A stretch of DNA of 64,000 nt, from assembly GCF_003597395.2 (NCBI RefSeq), contig NC_133769.1, positions 44,747,831 through 44,811,830 on the forward strand, given 5' to 3'. Shown piece after piece: positions 60,101-62,917 of this stretch (the stretch's first letter is position 1; every line of letters begins with the position of its first letter). Below the pieces are notes generated by a model, which saw only the letters and a program-made list of their open reading frames with translations, was not told the origin of the DNA and did no database searches. Both the position numbers and the translations under genes were made by a program. Source of the stretch: Chelonoidis abingdonii. Lineage: Eukaryota > Chordata > Testudines > Testudinidae.

Positions 60101-62917
60101 TCCCTTTTTCAGATGGCTTGGCTCTCTTTTAAGCTCCTCCTCCAGCTGGAGCAACAGGGCTGATGGGGTGAAGTCATCTGTGCCCAGGACTGCTCCTTAA
60201 CTCTTTTTTCCCAGTTTGGGTTGTATTAATTTATTTGCAGGGAACTAAGCAGGAACTTAGGGAGACAGAGTTCTCTGAGGCTACAGTCTACAGACAGGTT
60301 GTAAGGCTATAATGAAACCTCTATTCCAACCAGTATGCTGTAGTAATGGCCATCGTCCTTTGACATTCCTTTTGGAAGGGTTCTCAACTAATGGATCCAC
60401 ATAAATAGAGATCCAGTAGTCCCTGCCACACCCCTGTTTTTTGCTTCATACTTTCATATGTGACACTAGGATAGACACCACCTGTTAGAAGTGCAGAGGC
60501 TGTATAAGAACTTTGCATTAATAAGACAGGGGAGATTTAACACAGCTTGCAGCCACAGTTGGATCATGCAGAGCAGAGGTTCTCAAACTTCATTGCACTG
60601 TGGTGCAACCCCCTTCTGACAACAAAAATTACTACAGGACCCCAGGAGGGGAGACTGAAGCCCAAGCCTGCCTAAGCCCTGATGGCCTGGGGGAGGGGCA
60701 AAGCCAAAGCCCCACTGCCTCAGGCTGAGGGGGTAAAGCCAAAGCCCAAGGGCTTCAACCCCAGGCAGGGGGCCTGTAACCTTAGTCCTGCTGCCTAGGG
60801 CTGAAGCTCTTGGGCTTTGACTCTGGGTCCCAGCAAGACTAAGCCAGCCTTGGTGACCACATCAAAATGAGGCCGCAACCCACTTTGGGGTCTCCACCTA
60901 CAGTTTGAGAACCGCTGATGTAGAGTATTGTCTGAGTGCCTAAAAACAAGCAATGAAATCATTGCCCCATTGAAGTCAATGGAAGCTTTGCCAGGATTTC
61001 ACCCAGGATGTCTGTTGCACACTTATTAGAATATATTATCTCTCAAATGGAATTCTGGGAAGCCTCCTGCTAAGGAGCTAATACTGTGCATGTGCAGTAA
61101 ACCTATATACTTTCAAACCTCAACCTCTTGCCCCCTTGGCCATTTTAAAAATTGTTTTTCCAAAAATCATCAGAGGAGCCTAATCCCCAATGATTTAGTA
61201 GCCTGTTTTTAAAATAAAAAATATAAAATTTAAGCAATTTTTAAACTAATGGCATACCAAAAAACAAAACAGAAAAACCCAACTCTTCAGCCTGGCTAAC
61301 TGAAATTTGTTTGCCGTTCAATAAGAGAAAAAAATGAACTTATATCTACATTTTAAAAAAATCAATTAATTCTCTCAGGTAATAGCATTAAGGACACTAC
61401 TATTCCAAGGCTGGTGGAGACCATAGAATGTAGCCATTCTTCTTTTTTCAGTATGTTGGGTTTTCAGTAGTGTGAACTAGGATTCATGAAACGTTCTCAA
61501 TCAGCAGTGCCTGAGAATGGAGTCCTCTCTTTACCCACTTCAGGTATAGCAATGGACAGTGTCAGCACAAACTTCCCCACAATGCCCAGCCTCTGAGCTG
61601 GAAACTCAACACTGACCTGGAAAAGCCACCGGAGAGATGAAAAGACAGGATAGGCTCCATATCCATGTAGTCTTCTGTTGCTAAGACTGTAACAAGGTTG
61701 CCCAGCTAGTGTTAGTGGAACTGGTTTTGTGATGAGGATACCTGCCCACTGGAAACTGGACTAAGACCAGTGGTCTATATGAAATGAGCTTGGTGAACAG
61801 CCGTAAGATATTAATAACTGTTGGTGATTGCAATTCTGAGCTGGATTCAAACTGACAATATAGAGCTGAAAAGTTATGTGTACCAGTCCCAATTTTCTTT
61901 TTGTTTGGTAATTTAATTGTTAATGTGCTGTTATCCCAGATTCCCAGAAGACCCAATGTAGTGTTGGAATCAAGACGGCGACTCATGGCCACTGAAGCGC
62001 AAGTGACAGATGCACCCTATCCACTGAATGTGACCAATGGAACCAGCACATGCATCCTTTTTTATGCCAGTAATTTCAGCCTCACAGCCAACAAATCAGT
62101 TCATGCGGATTTGACAAATTTAACATTTGTGTCCCATAAGGTGGACTTCAGTTCATCTGTTTGTTCAGACGCCAATGCAACGTGAGTCGGACAAAGATCC
62201 ATACCACAAAATGCATGTGATTCTAACAACTAATCAGAAGTAGTGCAATTTCAACAGGCTAATATTAATTTAATAAACCACCTTGGATAAAATACCTCAA
62301 ATTTCATTTTCTTGTAGGAAATGAAACACATTCCCACAGGAATCATTTAATCTTGGTTTCTGTTTTTATGACTGTTTTCCTTTTATTGTTTTTTCTTGTT
62401 TGCTTATGAGAGTACAGTTAAAATAAGGTTTGGCTAGAATAGTTATCTTTACTTTCCTCAGTGTCTCTGAGCTGCTGTATCTCAGCTTCTGTTAGCATCT
62501 TGTATCTCTTCTACAACCACTGAAACCTCCACTAGCATTAGTGAGACAACAATTTCATTGTAAGATTTCCCGATAGTGAAGCCGTGCCAGAATGTGGTAT
62601 TAATCCGGCTGTGAGTATGTTCATGGAACAAGGTCTCTTGTCATTGCATTCTCTATTTTCCATTCTTTTAAAACACCTGCTGGAGGGAGATGAAGCATTT
62701 CTGCTTGAAATGTTTGTCATATTTGTCCAGTTTACTGTATCTTTTTGCTGTGTAATTTCTCTGTAGCTATCTATTGATTTAGAAAATTGAGTTTGATTTT
62801 AAGTTGCAATGCCCTAATTTAAACTGACACATTGTAACATTTAAAATACTTTTTTATTGGTAGGTTGTCATTGAACTATACTGGGTTAGTGGATGGAATC
62901 ACCAACCTAAAAATAAG
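2986..62917 (+). CDS. ATP6AP1L: ATP6AP1-like V-ATPase accessory subunit S1 (Ac45 family), 3' incomplete, 8 exons
   Basis: Joined segments are 2986-3080, 10536-10662, 10766-10834, 22046-22239, 24715-24755, 32192-32277, 61940-62181 and 62864-62917. They total 908 nt, or 302 codons, with every intron phase compatible. The family protein is a type I membrane glycoprotein that binds the Vo sector of the vacuolar proton pump and aids its assembly and targeting. What is visible is a signal peptide, then blocks matching human ATP6AP1 in order: [46 protein letters not shown], and a sequon-rich luminal segment ending NYTG. Spacing from RPSR to the CILFY block equals that of ATP6AP1 (42 residues). The C-terminal luminal part, transmembrane helix and cytoplasmic tail are not in the window. 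The ATP6AP1L rather than ATP6AP1 call rests on divergence and is an inference. Family membership is firm. Confidence 0.85.
3137..3179. repeat. (GT)n microsatellite
   Basis: Roughly 21 uninterrupted GT dinucleotides 57 bp downstream of the first coding exon. Likely polymorphic. Confidence 0.95.
3271..3343 (+). mobile_element. CR1 LINE 3' tail
   Basis: Carries the CR1/CR1-tailed SINE ending: GCAGGGGACTAGACTAGA, CTTGAGGTTCCTTCCAGTC and the terminal GATTCTATG motif. Heavily 5'-truncated, as CR1 copies usually are. Confidence 0.7.
3455..3645 (+). mobile_element. L2/MIR-type 3' tail
   Basis: Shows AGATTGTAAATCCTGCAGGG, CAGAGACTTTTATTCTATG, a GCCTAGCA box, CTAGGCGCTGTGATGTAAAT and an AATAATAA tail, the recurring 3' end shared by L2-related elements in amniotes. 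Confidence 0.6.
6459..6710 (+). mobile_element. MIR SINE interrupted by a short insertion
   Basis: The MIR core is visible: GAAGTCACTTCTCTCTGTC, TCAGTTTCCTCATGTGTAAA. The MIR 3' part resumes near 6640 as CCTGTTTCACATGGATG...TTTGTAAAGCACTAG. The intervening ~80 bp (about 6555-6634) carries the ATTAAAATCAATGG / GGAGCAGGATTGAG words of a fold-back repeat family and is a younger nested insertion. Confidence 0.6.
8334..8360. repeat. Palindromic alternating purine-pyrimidine tract
   Basis: A GT run passes through GCGCGC into an AC run, giving 27 bp of strict alternation that is also nearly self-complementary. Such DNA can adopt Z-DNA or a cruciform. Confidence 0.85.
9581..9667 (+). mobile_element. 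tRNA-headed SINE/MIR 5' part
   Basis: A box A-like TAGTGGTTAAAGCACA and box B-like GAGGTTCTGCTCC are spaced as in tRNA-derived SINE heads, followed by a MIR-like core (GCAGTATTACCTTAGAC). It is cut off by the next repeat at 9668. Confidence 0.5.
9668..9787. mobile_element. CAGGGGTGGCC repeat (hAT-like MITE fragment)
   Basis: Starts CAGGGGTGGCCAACCTGTGG and contains GAGCCACACGCGGCTCTTCAG, an ending I recognise from a common turtle repeat. It then passes into GTTCGGGAACCACTGCCCTAG. No clear matching 3' inverted end or TSD is visible. Confidence 0.45.
10165..10305 (+). mobile_element. L2/MIR-type 3' tail
   Basis: Diverged copy with GGTCCCCATTTTACACATG, AAGCATCTAGCATACTGTTG, GCACTCCACAAATCATAATG. 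Ends about 230 bp before the HEGH exon. Confidence 0.5.
10536..10662 (+). CDS. ATP6AP1L: ATP6AP1L exon: HEGH and LVLFLQD blocks
   Basis: The acceptor is TTAATTTCAG at 10535 and the donor ACA|GTATGT at 10662/10663. The first base completes a serine codon split after the previous exon, then 42 codons follow and the exon ends in phase 0. The translation contains [14 protein letters not shown] and later NLVLFLQDT, matching DLWAP...THEGHI and NVLLFLQDK of human ATP6AP1 with the same spacing. The longest open frame over this region is a different frame and is not the coding one. Confidence 0.85.
10766..10834 (+). CDS. ATP6AP1L: ATP6AP1L exon: LSIDDFT block, GC splice donor
   Basis: The exon is 23 codons, phase 0 at both ends. 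It is separated from the previous exon by a 103-bp intron and preceded by a TTTTCTGCTTTTCAG acceptor. It encodes [19 protein letters not shown], aligning with LSIEDFTAYGGVFGNKQ of ATP6AP1. It ends HNVQ at CAG|GCAAGA, a GC-type donor. No GT near this position preserves the frame into the next exon, which resumes with ELLESSSSS. Confidence 0.85.
10835..10840 (+). promoter_or_regulatory. GC-type 5' splice site
   Basis: The exon ending at 10834 is followed by GCAAGA, giving CAG|GCAAG. This fits the strong-consensus context required of GC donors, which are roughly 1% of vertebrate introns. The reading frame continues only with this cut. Confidence 0.75.
11718..12735 (-). mobile_element. Solo ERV LTR, 1018 bp, with 5-bp TSD
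   Basis: Bounded by TGTCATGATA and TTTATGACA and flanked by identical ATCTC (11713-11717 and 12736-12740). Read on the minus strand it begins TGTCATAAACAGATAGTAAA, carries a CCAAT-type box (ACCAATCAGG) in U3 and an AATAAA (TTTAAATAAAAGCC) about halfway. No internal retroviral region is present, so it is a recombined solo LTR. I recognise this family as common in turtles. Confidence 0.85.
13197..13310. mobile_element. Short MITE with TSD (GGTGACCAGA ends)
   Basis: Inverted ends GGTGACCAGA ... TCTGGTCACC, with 8-bp direct repeats CCTGCATT at 13189-13196 and 13311-13318. The interior holds GGGACTGTCCCTATAAAATT, typical of a widespread non-autonomous hAT-like element in reptiles and birds. Confidence 0.8.
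13609..13980 (+). pseudogene. CR1 reverse transcriptase fragment
   Basis: About 120 codons of the RT palm and fingers region, with motifs [11 protein letters not shown] and PQG...[12 protein letters not shown]. The frame breaks just before the catalytic aspartates at about 13965. Confidence 0.85.
14167..14399. mobile_element. MITE, hAT type, 233 bp, inside CR1
   Basis: Perfect 16-bp terminal inverted repeats CAGGGCTGGCTCCAGG / CCTGGAGCCAGCCCTG. 8-bp target duplications GGCTAAGC (14159-14166) and GACTAAGC (14400-14407) differ at one base. The interior has a 17-A run and a GC-rich segment. Removing the insert restores CR1 continuity. Confidence 0.92.
15302..15637. mobile_element. MITE, hAT type, 336 bp, relative of the 46389 element
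   Basis: Ends CAGGGTCGGTGCAAGGA ... GGTAGCACCGGCCGTG. Near the right end it has TTTTTGGCACCCCCAAAT and AACCGCCTAGTTGGCCTAAA, which recur almost unchanged at the right end of the large hAT element at 46389-49349. Flanks ACCCTTTG and CCCCTTTA agree at 6 of 8 bases, a worn 8-bp TSD. Confidence 0.85.
16330..16860. repeat. G/A-rich imperfect minisatellite-like block
   Basis: Recurrent GGGAGACTGGGA, GGGACTGGCTGGACA and GGGAGCCAGGAAGTGG words at irregular spacing, plus a (TG)n at 16638. Open frames here are compositional artefacts. Confidence 0.5.
16997..17135 (+). mobile_element. CR1-like tail fragment
   Basis: CATAGATTTGAAGTCCAGAA, CCTGACCTTCTGTAGAACAC and AGGCCATAAAAATTCACCCA match the recurring tail also seen at 19975-20260 and 53640-53835. 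Confidence 0.5.
18270..18420. mobile_element. MITE-like fragment
   Basis: Inverted TTAAACCAATTTA / TAAACCAATTTAGTTAAATT words and a terminal AAGGCCTTA, resembling a short repeat with GTCTACAC...AAGGCCT ends. Confidence 0.35.
19975..20260 (+). mobile_element. CR1-like tail interrupted by a hairpin element
   Basis: ACTATAAGGCCGGAAGGGAT continues after the insert as CATCTAGTCTGGCTTCC and ACAGGCCATAGACTTCC. The 167-bp interruption occupies 20012-20178. Confidence 0.6.
20012..20178. mobile_element. Fold-back element, 167 bp, with 7-bp TSD
   Basis: A near-perfect inverted repeat has arms of about 45 bp (GCACCTTATAGACTAACAG ... CTGTTAGACTATAAGGTG) around a TATTCACCCA loop. It is flanked by TGTGATC at 20005-20011 and 20179-20185. 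It begins with AGGGGTAGCCATGTTAGTCT, a start I recognise in many turtle repeats. Confidence 0.8.
21082..21098. repeat. Poly-T run
   Basis: An uninterrupted T tract next to GGGGGG sequence. No element boundaries seen. Confidence 0.6.
21770..21905. repeat. T/A-rich interspersed repeat, second copy
   Basis: TTTTCAGACATTTCAATAAC, TTTGAAAAATTTTCAACCAT and the CTCTACC ending resemble the repeats at 720-1105 and 45880-46092. Confidence 0.4.
22046..22239 (+). CDS. ATP6AP1L: ATP6AP1L exon: SSLVLSAVD block
   Basis: The acceptor is CTTATTCCAG at 22045 and the donor CAG|GTATGG at 22239/22240. The exon has 64 codons plus two bases (phase 2). The protein has a serine run, LVLSAVD, LLDYLQE and [10 protein letters not shown], corresponding to SSLVLPAVDW, LTTYLQE and ALLLIRLP in ATP6AP1. 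ATP6AP1 has tryptophan after AVD, whereas cysteine is present here. The open frame extends past the donor, but the extra residues are intronic. Confidence 0.88.
22341..22581. mobile_element. Fold-back MITE, ~240 bp
   Basis: Arms start GGCCCAGATTTTTAAATG and end TTTAAAAATCTGTCCC. Inside, CACCTAACTGATTTGGGA pairs with CCTAAATCAGTTAGGTG and TCAGTGTTGCAACACC with GTTGTAATGCTGAGCAC. The whole element can fold into one long hairpin. It lies 101 bp after the SSLVLSAVD exon. Confidence 0.75.
22800..23195 (+). mobile_element. CR1 LINE 3' end
   Basis: Diverged CR1 end: GTGGAATTCACTTCC, GGATTGGATGTTTATATCA, CTTCATGCTTCTGGGAC, GTTGGAGATAGGATACTGAA, CTATATGGACCATTCTCCTG and a terminal GGCAATC. Confidence 0.7.
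23937..24112 (+). mobile_element. tRNA-derived Pol III SINE with CR1-like tail
   Basis: The tRNA-like head has box A (TTAGTGGTTTGAGCATTG) and box B (GTGAGTTCAATAC). A conserved centre (AGATCTGGGGCAAAATCAG) follows, then a CR1-like tail (GACTCAGTGACCTTTCAGG, CCCTTCCAGCTCTATGA). This is the tortoise Pol III/SINE architecture known from cryptodiran turtles. It is the best organism marker in the window. Confidence 0.8.
24325..24385 (-). mobile_element. L2/MIR-type tail fragment, reverse
   Basis: AGGCAAGAGCCCTCTCC and AGGAGCTTCCAAGCTAATAT are the reverse complement of the TTAGATTGTAAGCTC...GGGCAGGGACT tail. Short and diverged. Confidence 0.35.
24715..24755 (+). CDS. ATP6AP1L: ATP6AP1L micro-exon (41 bp)
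   Basis: Only 41 nt long: one base completing an arginine codon, 13 codons ([13 protein letters not shown]) and one base of the next codon. The acceptor is CCTTTTTTGTATAG and the donor G|GTAAGC. It is supported by exact phase fit on both sides and by alignment to the LMAPREVLTGND segment of ATP6AP1, where the split aspartate (N-D) falls at the exon junction. An ORF-length filter would miss it. Confidence 0.8.
24935..25012. repeat. Short fold-back repeat
   Basis: CCTGATTCAAAGTCCA and GACTTTACTGGATCAGG are inverted copies flanking AATGGAAGTCTCCC. Member of a dispersed hairpin family (see findings). Confidence 0.5.
26097..26186. repeat. Tandem duplication, period 55 bp
   Basis: The 35-bp segment beginning TTGTCCTCTCCCTCTCAGTA and ending CTGCCCCC occurs exactly at 26097-26131 and 26152-26186. 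Confidence 0.9.
26482..27136 (-). mobile_element. 3' LTR of the provirus (655 bp)
   Basis: Plus-strand ends are TGTAGTGAGGTG and GCTGCCCCGCTACA. It shares GTGCCTCCTGCTGGTCAT, TTGGGAATTAGCTCT and GGAGCAC...ATGTCTCGCC with the right-hand LTR, in the same order. The two LTRs differ at many positions, consistent with an old insertion. Confidence 0.82.
27137..27997 (-). pseudogene. Degraded gag remnant of the provirus with zinc-knuckle motifs
   Basis: On the minus strand from 27997, an open stretch (first methionine codon ends at 27998) runs to about 27730. A C-X2-C-X4-H-X4-C pattern lies at 27705-27746 with one in-frame stop inside it. A second, at 27573-27614, has its last cysteine replaced by a stop. 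A third partial knuckle lies near 27825 with a frame disruption in a G-run. This is nucleocapsid architecture. No protease, reverse transcriptase or envelope motif is recognisable in the remaining sequence, and the region cannot encode a functional product. Confidence 0.7.
27998..28813 (-). mobile_element. 5' LTR of the provirus (816 bp)
   Basis: Plus-strand ends are TGTAACAGGGTCC and GCTGCCCCACTACA. It is about 160 bp longer than the partner LTR, so one copy has an indel. Confidence 0.82.
28661..28715 (-). promoter_or_regulatory. LTR promoter: CCAAT boxes and TATA box
   Basis: On the minus strand CCAAT lies at 28715-28711 and 28690-28686, then TATATAA at 28667-28661. This order and spacing suit an RNA polymerase II promoter directed antisense to the host gene. 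Activity is not shown by sequence. Confidence 0.6.
29192..29255. repeat. Short fold-back repeat
   Basis: CCCATTGAAGTCAATGG is an internal palindrome, followed by CCCATAGACTTTAATG and GGGATCAGGCCC. Same family as 24935, 31040 and 60955. Confidence 0.5.
29256..29480. repeat. Pyrimidine-rich tract
   Basis: Over 200 bp dominated by C and T on the plus strand (CTCCTTTCTTCACTTTCC, CCCTTTCCTCTCCCTCAG). It continues a weaker CT bias from 28860. Confidence 0.6.
29815..29885 (-). mobile_element. L2/MIR-type tail, reverse
   Basis: TAGAGCTAGACGCTGTGC and GAAGAGTTTATAATCTAAGG are the reverse of the TAGATTGTAAACTC tail of this family. Confidence 0.5.
31035..31110. repeat. Short fold-back repeat
   Basis: GCTCCTATTGAAGTCAATAG and TTTCCATTGACTTCAGAG are inverted copies, the same hairpin family. 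Confidence 0.5.
31515..32040 (+). mobile_element. CR1 LINE 3' end
   Basis: CTGGAGTACAGTGTCCAGTT, GTGGACAAACTGGAGAGAAT and CAGGACTTGATGACCTCTCA mark the CR1 region downstream of RT through to the tail TTTCTTTGATTGTAA. One open segment encodes [16 protein letters not shown]...[11 protein letters not shown]. It sits 152 bp before the IIGRL exon. Confidence 0.85.
32192..32277 (+). CDS. ATP6AP1L: ATP6AP1L exon: IIGRL...TAMRPSR block
   Basis: The acceptor is TGTATTTACAG at 32191 and the donor AGG|GTGAGT at 32277/32278. Two bases complete the aspartate codon, then 28 codons end in phase 0. The translation includes [17 protein letters not shown] and YTAMRPSR, aligning with [20 protein letters not shown] and TAVRPSR of ATP6AP1. 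ATP6AP1 is proteolytically processed after this domain. RPSR fits the minimal R-X-X-R furin pattern, but use of this exact site is inference. Confidence 0.88.
32755..32978 (+). mobile_element. CR1 reverse-transcriptase fragment
   Basis: Shows [14 protein letters not shown], then after a frameshift [20 protein letters not shown], the CR1 segment around and after the catalytic FADD motif. Broken by stops. Confidence 0.7.
32980..33078. mobile_element. MITE fragment (GGTACATCTACA end)
   Basis: GGGTACATCTACATAGG, then GTCAGCTGACTTGGGCTTGC and GGGGCTCAGG, one end of a short repeat. The matching inverted end is not found. Confidence 0.45.
34119..34265 (+). mobile_element. CR1-type 3' fragment of another subfamily
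   Basis: GAGAACATAAGAATGGCCAT, GGGTCAAACCAAAGGTCCAT, CCAGCCCAGTATCCTGTCT and CAACAGTGGCCAATGCC form a very common turtle CR1-related block. It runs into the 5' UTR of the next CR1 at AGAGGCTAGG. Confidence 0.7.
34693..35838 (+). pseudogene. CR1 ORF1 (zinc-finger-like and esterase), two nonsense codons
   Basis: A single frame of 382 codons including the terminator, interrupted only by TGA at 35266 and TAG at 35596. The N-terminal third has a CGSCG...CMKC cysteine pattern, then a charged, probably coiled-coil stretch and a KKKRR basic patch. The C-terminal half is an SGNH/GDSL esterase fold: GDSLLRRID (nucleophile serine), HVGTNDTAR and DGVHLS. In CR1 this protein is thought to bind RNA or membranes as a retrotransposition cofactor. 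No frameshift is needed, so the copy is relatively young. Confidence 0.85.
35857..36664 (+). pseudogene. CR1 ORF2 apurinic-type endonuclease, 5' part
   Basis: Shows [26 protein letters not shown], then a TGA at 36163 where the family usually has a residue before [18 protein letters not shown] and [10 protein letters not shown] frameshift follows near 36460, then GNFNFPDID, the GDFN-type motif. The LTR at 36669 interrupts it. The catalytic SDH motif reappears after the LTR as WSDHELI at about 37974. Confidence 0.8.
36669..37955. mobile_element. LTR, 1287 bp, inserted into the CR1 endonuclease, 4-bp TSD
   Basis: Ends TGTAACGCTTC and CGCTTACA, flanked by TAGG at 36665-36668 and 37956-37959. Removing it rejoins the CR1 at GGTG-TAGG-GGACACCTTGG. 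No retroviral protein motifs are present and it has the size of a long LTR. Orientation is unresolved because the termini are nearly palindromic and AATAAA-like words occur on both strands. Confidence 0.8.
37956..38520 (+). mobile_element. CR1 ORF2, continuation after the LTR
   Basis: GTTGGAGTGATCATGAGC encodes [13 protein letters not shown], the end of the endonuclease. The linker [17 protein letters not shown] follows, then sequence with multiple stops. Confidence 0.75.
40494..41724 (-). mobile_element. Solo ERV LTR, 1231 bp, imperfect 5-bp TSD
   Basis: Plus-strand ends are TGTCACATGGG and GAGTGCAGCGTCATG. Flanks GATTC (40489-40493) and GAGTC (41725-41729) differ at one base. On the minus strand it contains TTTTGTAGTTAATAGACTTG and TGTTTTATCTAAACCAGGG, words I recognise from a frequent turtle LTR read in that direction. 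No interior region. Confidence 0.75.
44385..44500 (+). mobile_element. L2/MIR-type 3' tail
   Basis: TGGTGAGCTCTTGAGGGCAG, GGACTATCTC, GTGTCTAGCACAATAGGATC and CTGATCTTGGTTGGGCC, one of the best preserved copies in the window. Confidence 0.7.
45880..46092. repeat. T/A-rich interspersed repeat, third copy
   Basis: TTGACATTTTTCATTGACTG, TTTTGAAAAGAG, ACTTTGAAATGAAAACATTC and the ending TTTTTCAGCCAGCTCTA. Confidence 0.45.
46505..47198 (-). pseudogene. hAT transposase C-terminal half (TTF-type/DUF4371 clade)
   Basis: 47198-46812 encodes about 128 residues including [39 protein letters not shown] and [11 protein letters not shown], the pattern of hAT transposases related to TTF-zinc-finger and ZMYM-like proteins. 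After a frame break, 46729-46505 gives [19 protein letters not shown] and [13 protein letters not shown], the hAT dimerisation domain. The N-terminal zinc finger and first catalytic residues are not found, so the element is internally deleted and inactive. Confidence 0.85.
48870..49225. repeat. GC-rich degenerate tandem repeat inside the hAT element
   Basis: Units built on GGGGGCGCCCTGG, GCTGCCGGCTGCGGCGG and TGCCCTGACCC recur about every 35-50 bp. It is CpG-rich and can look like a CpG island, but it lies wholly inside the transposon. Confidence 0.7.
49555..50178. mobile_element. hAT-like MITE, 624 bp, 8-bp TSD
   Basis: Inverted ends TAGGGTCCTACCAAATTCA ... TGAATTTGGTAGGGCCCTA, flanked by ATGATGAC (49547-49554) and ATGGTGAC (50179-50186), 7 of 8 bases identical. 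The interior contains partly inverted repeats of TTACTTCTGCGCTACTG and TTCAGAGCTG. No transposase. Confidence 0.9.
50187..50300 (-). mobile_element. tRNA-derived SINE head, reverse
   Basis: Minus-strand order is box A-like TAGCTCAAGTGCTACAGG, then box B-like GTTCAAATCCTACTGCC, spaced as in a tRNA. No acceptor stem or other tRNA closure is evident. It abuts the right TSD of the preceding MITE. Confidence 0.5.
52065..52185. repeat. Fold-back repeat
   Basis: AAATTTTCCTTACAGTTAC and GTGTTACTGAAAGGAAAATT are inverted arms. CTGATGTAAAT pairs with ATTTACACCAG inside. Confidence 0.65.
52830..52935. mobile_element. MITE fragment
   Basis: GGTGTGTCTTCACTAC, TTAGTCTACACTGTAAAG and CTTCTCTACACTGCAATG resemble the GTCTACACT ends of short reptile MITEs. 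Boundaries unclear. Confidence 0.4.
53640..53835 (+). mobile_element. CR1-like tail fragment
   Basis: GATATAGTCTGACCTCCTGC, ATAACACAGGCCATAGAAC and AATAATTCTTAGAACATAAG, the same tail type as 16997 and 19975 and the longest copy. Confidence 0.55.
54144..54161. repeat. Poly-T run
   Basis: An uninterrupted T tract after AAGCAAGC. No SINE body is recognised beside it. Confidence 0.8.
54525..54615 (-). mobile_element. MIR-type 3' part, reverse
   Basis: GATCTCAAAGTGCTTTACAG and GTATTGTTACACCTATTTC followed by GACAAAACTTAGG read as the reverse of a MIR core and tail. Confidence 0.5.
55795..55868. repeat. Short fold-back repeat
   Basis: AGTCTTCACTCAGGCAAAGC and GTTGCCTGAGTAAAGACT are inverted arms about 30 bp apart. 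Confidence 0.7.
57305..57388 (-). mobile_element. L2/MIR-type tail, reverse
   Basis: GATTATTTATTTGTAGCACC, GTGCATAGGAGCCCTAATCA and ACCAGGACCCCATTGCCCT are the reverse complement of the tail with the AATAATAA end. Confidence 0.65.
58900..59352 (+). mobile_element. Probable LTR, boundaries uncertain
   Basis: The segment has a GAGAGAGA-rich middle and an AATAAA-containing part (TTGTAAATAAACAAAG) followed by a short region ending CTGCAACA, a layout like R-U5 of an LTR. A TG start near 58903 is possible but no TSD is found. Confidence 0.35.
59539..60430 (-). mobile_element. Probable solo LTR, no TSD identified
   Basis: Ends TGTGATGGGGTTGGGC and GTAGTCCCTGCCACA fit TG...CA termini. Local composition and the minus-strand word GCAAATAAATTAATAC (AATAAA) resemble the other minus-strand LTRs here. 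The flanks do not match, so boundaries are tentative. Confidence 0.45.
60574..60917. mobile_element. hAT-type MITE, 344 bp, 8-bp TSD
   Basis: Inverted ends CAGAGGTTCTCAAACT ... AGTTTGAGAACCGCTG, flanked by ATGCAGAG (60566-60573) and ATGTAGAG (60918-60925). The ends resemble the Charlie/MER5 hAT group. The interior is rich in AAGCCCAAGC-type words and their inverse (GGGCTT). Confidence 0.92.
60955..61012. repeat. Short fold-back repeat
   Basis: CCCATTGAAGTCAATGG palindrome, then GCCAGGATTTCACCCAGGA. Same family as 29192. Confidence 0.5.
61940..62181 (+). CDS. ATP6AP1L: ATP6AP1L exon: N-glycosylated luminal segment
   Basis: The acceptor is GTTATCCCAG at 61939 and the donor AC|GTGAGT at 62181/62182 (phase 2). 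The 80 codons begin [16 protein letters not shown], contain [11 protein letters not shown] (ATP6AP1: RILFWAQNFSV) and end near SDANAT. N-X-S/T sequons occur at NVT, NGT, NFS, NKS, NLT and NAT, as expected for the heavily glycosylated Ac45 luminal domain. The RRR triplet is an alternative basic cleavage site. Distance from RPSR to the conserved aromatic (FY/FW) equals that of ATP6AP1, so no exon is missing between this one and the previous one. Confidence 0.9.
62864..62917 (+). CDS. ATP6AP1L: ATP6AP1L exon: LSLNYTG block (last exon in window)
   Basis: The acceptor is TTTTTTATTGGTAG at 62863 and the donor AAG|GTATCT at 62917/62918. One base completes a threonine codon, 17 codons read [17 protein letters not shown], and two bases remain (phase 2). 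It aligns with LSLTYERLFGTTVTFKF of ATP6AP1 and adds a sequon (NYT). No following exon is recognisable up to 64000, so the gene runs off the window. Confidence 0.82.

Larger units (their letters stand above)
32278..61939 (+). other. ATP6AP1L intron (29.7 kb), hub of transposon insertions
   Basis: The longest intron in the window. It contains all elements from the CR1 at 34266 to the hAT-type MITE at 60574. 33080-34115, 41730-44380, 44505-45875, 50305-52060, 52940-53635, 53840-54520, 54620-55790, 55870-57300, 57390-58895 and 61015-61935 show no gene or repeat I can name. Open frames there are short and unconserved in appearance. Confidence 0.75.
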
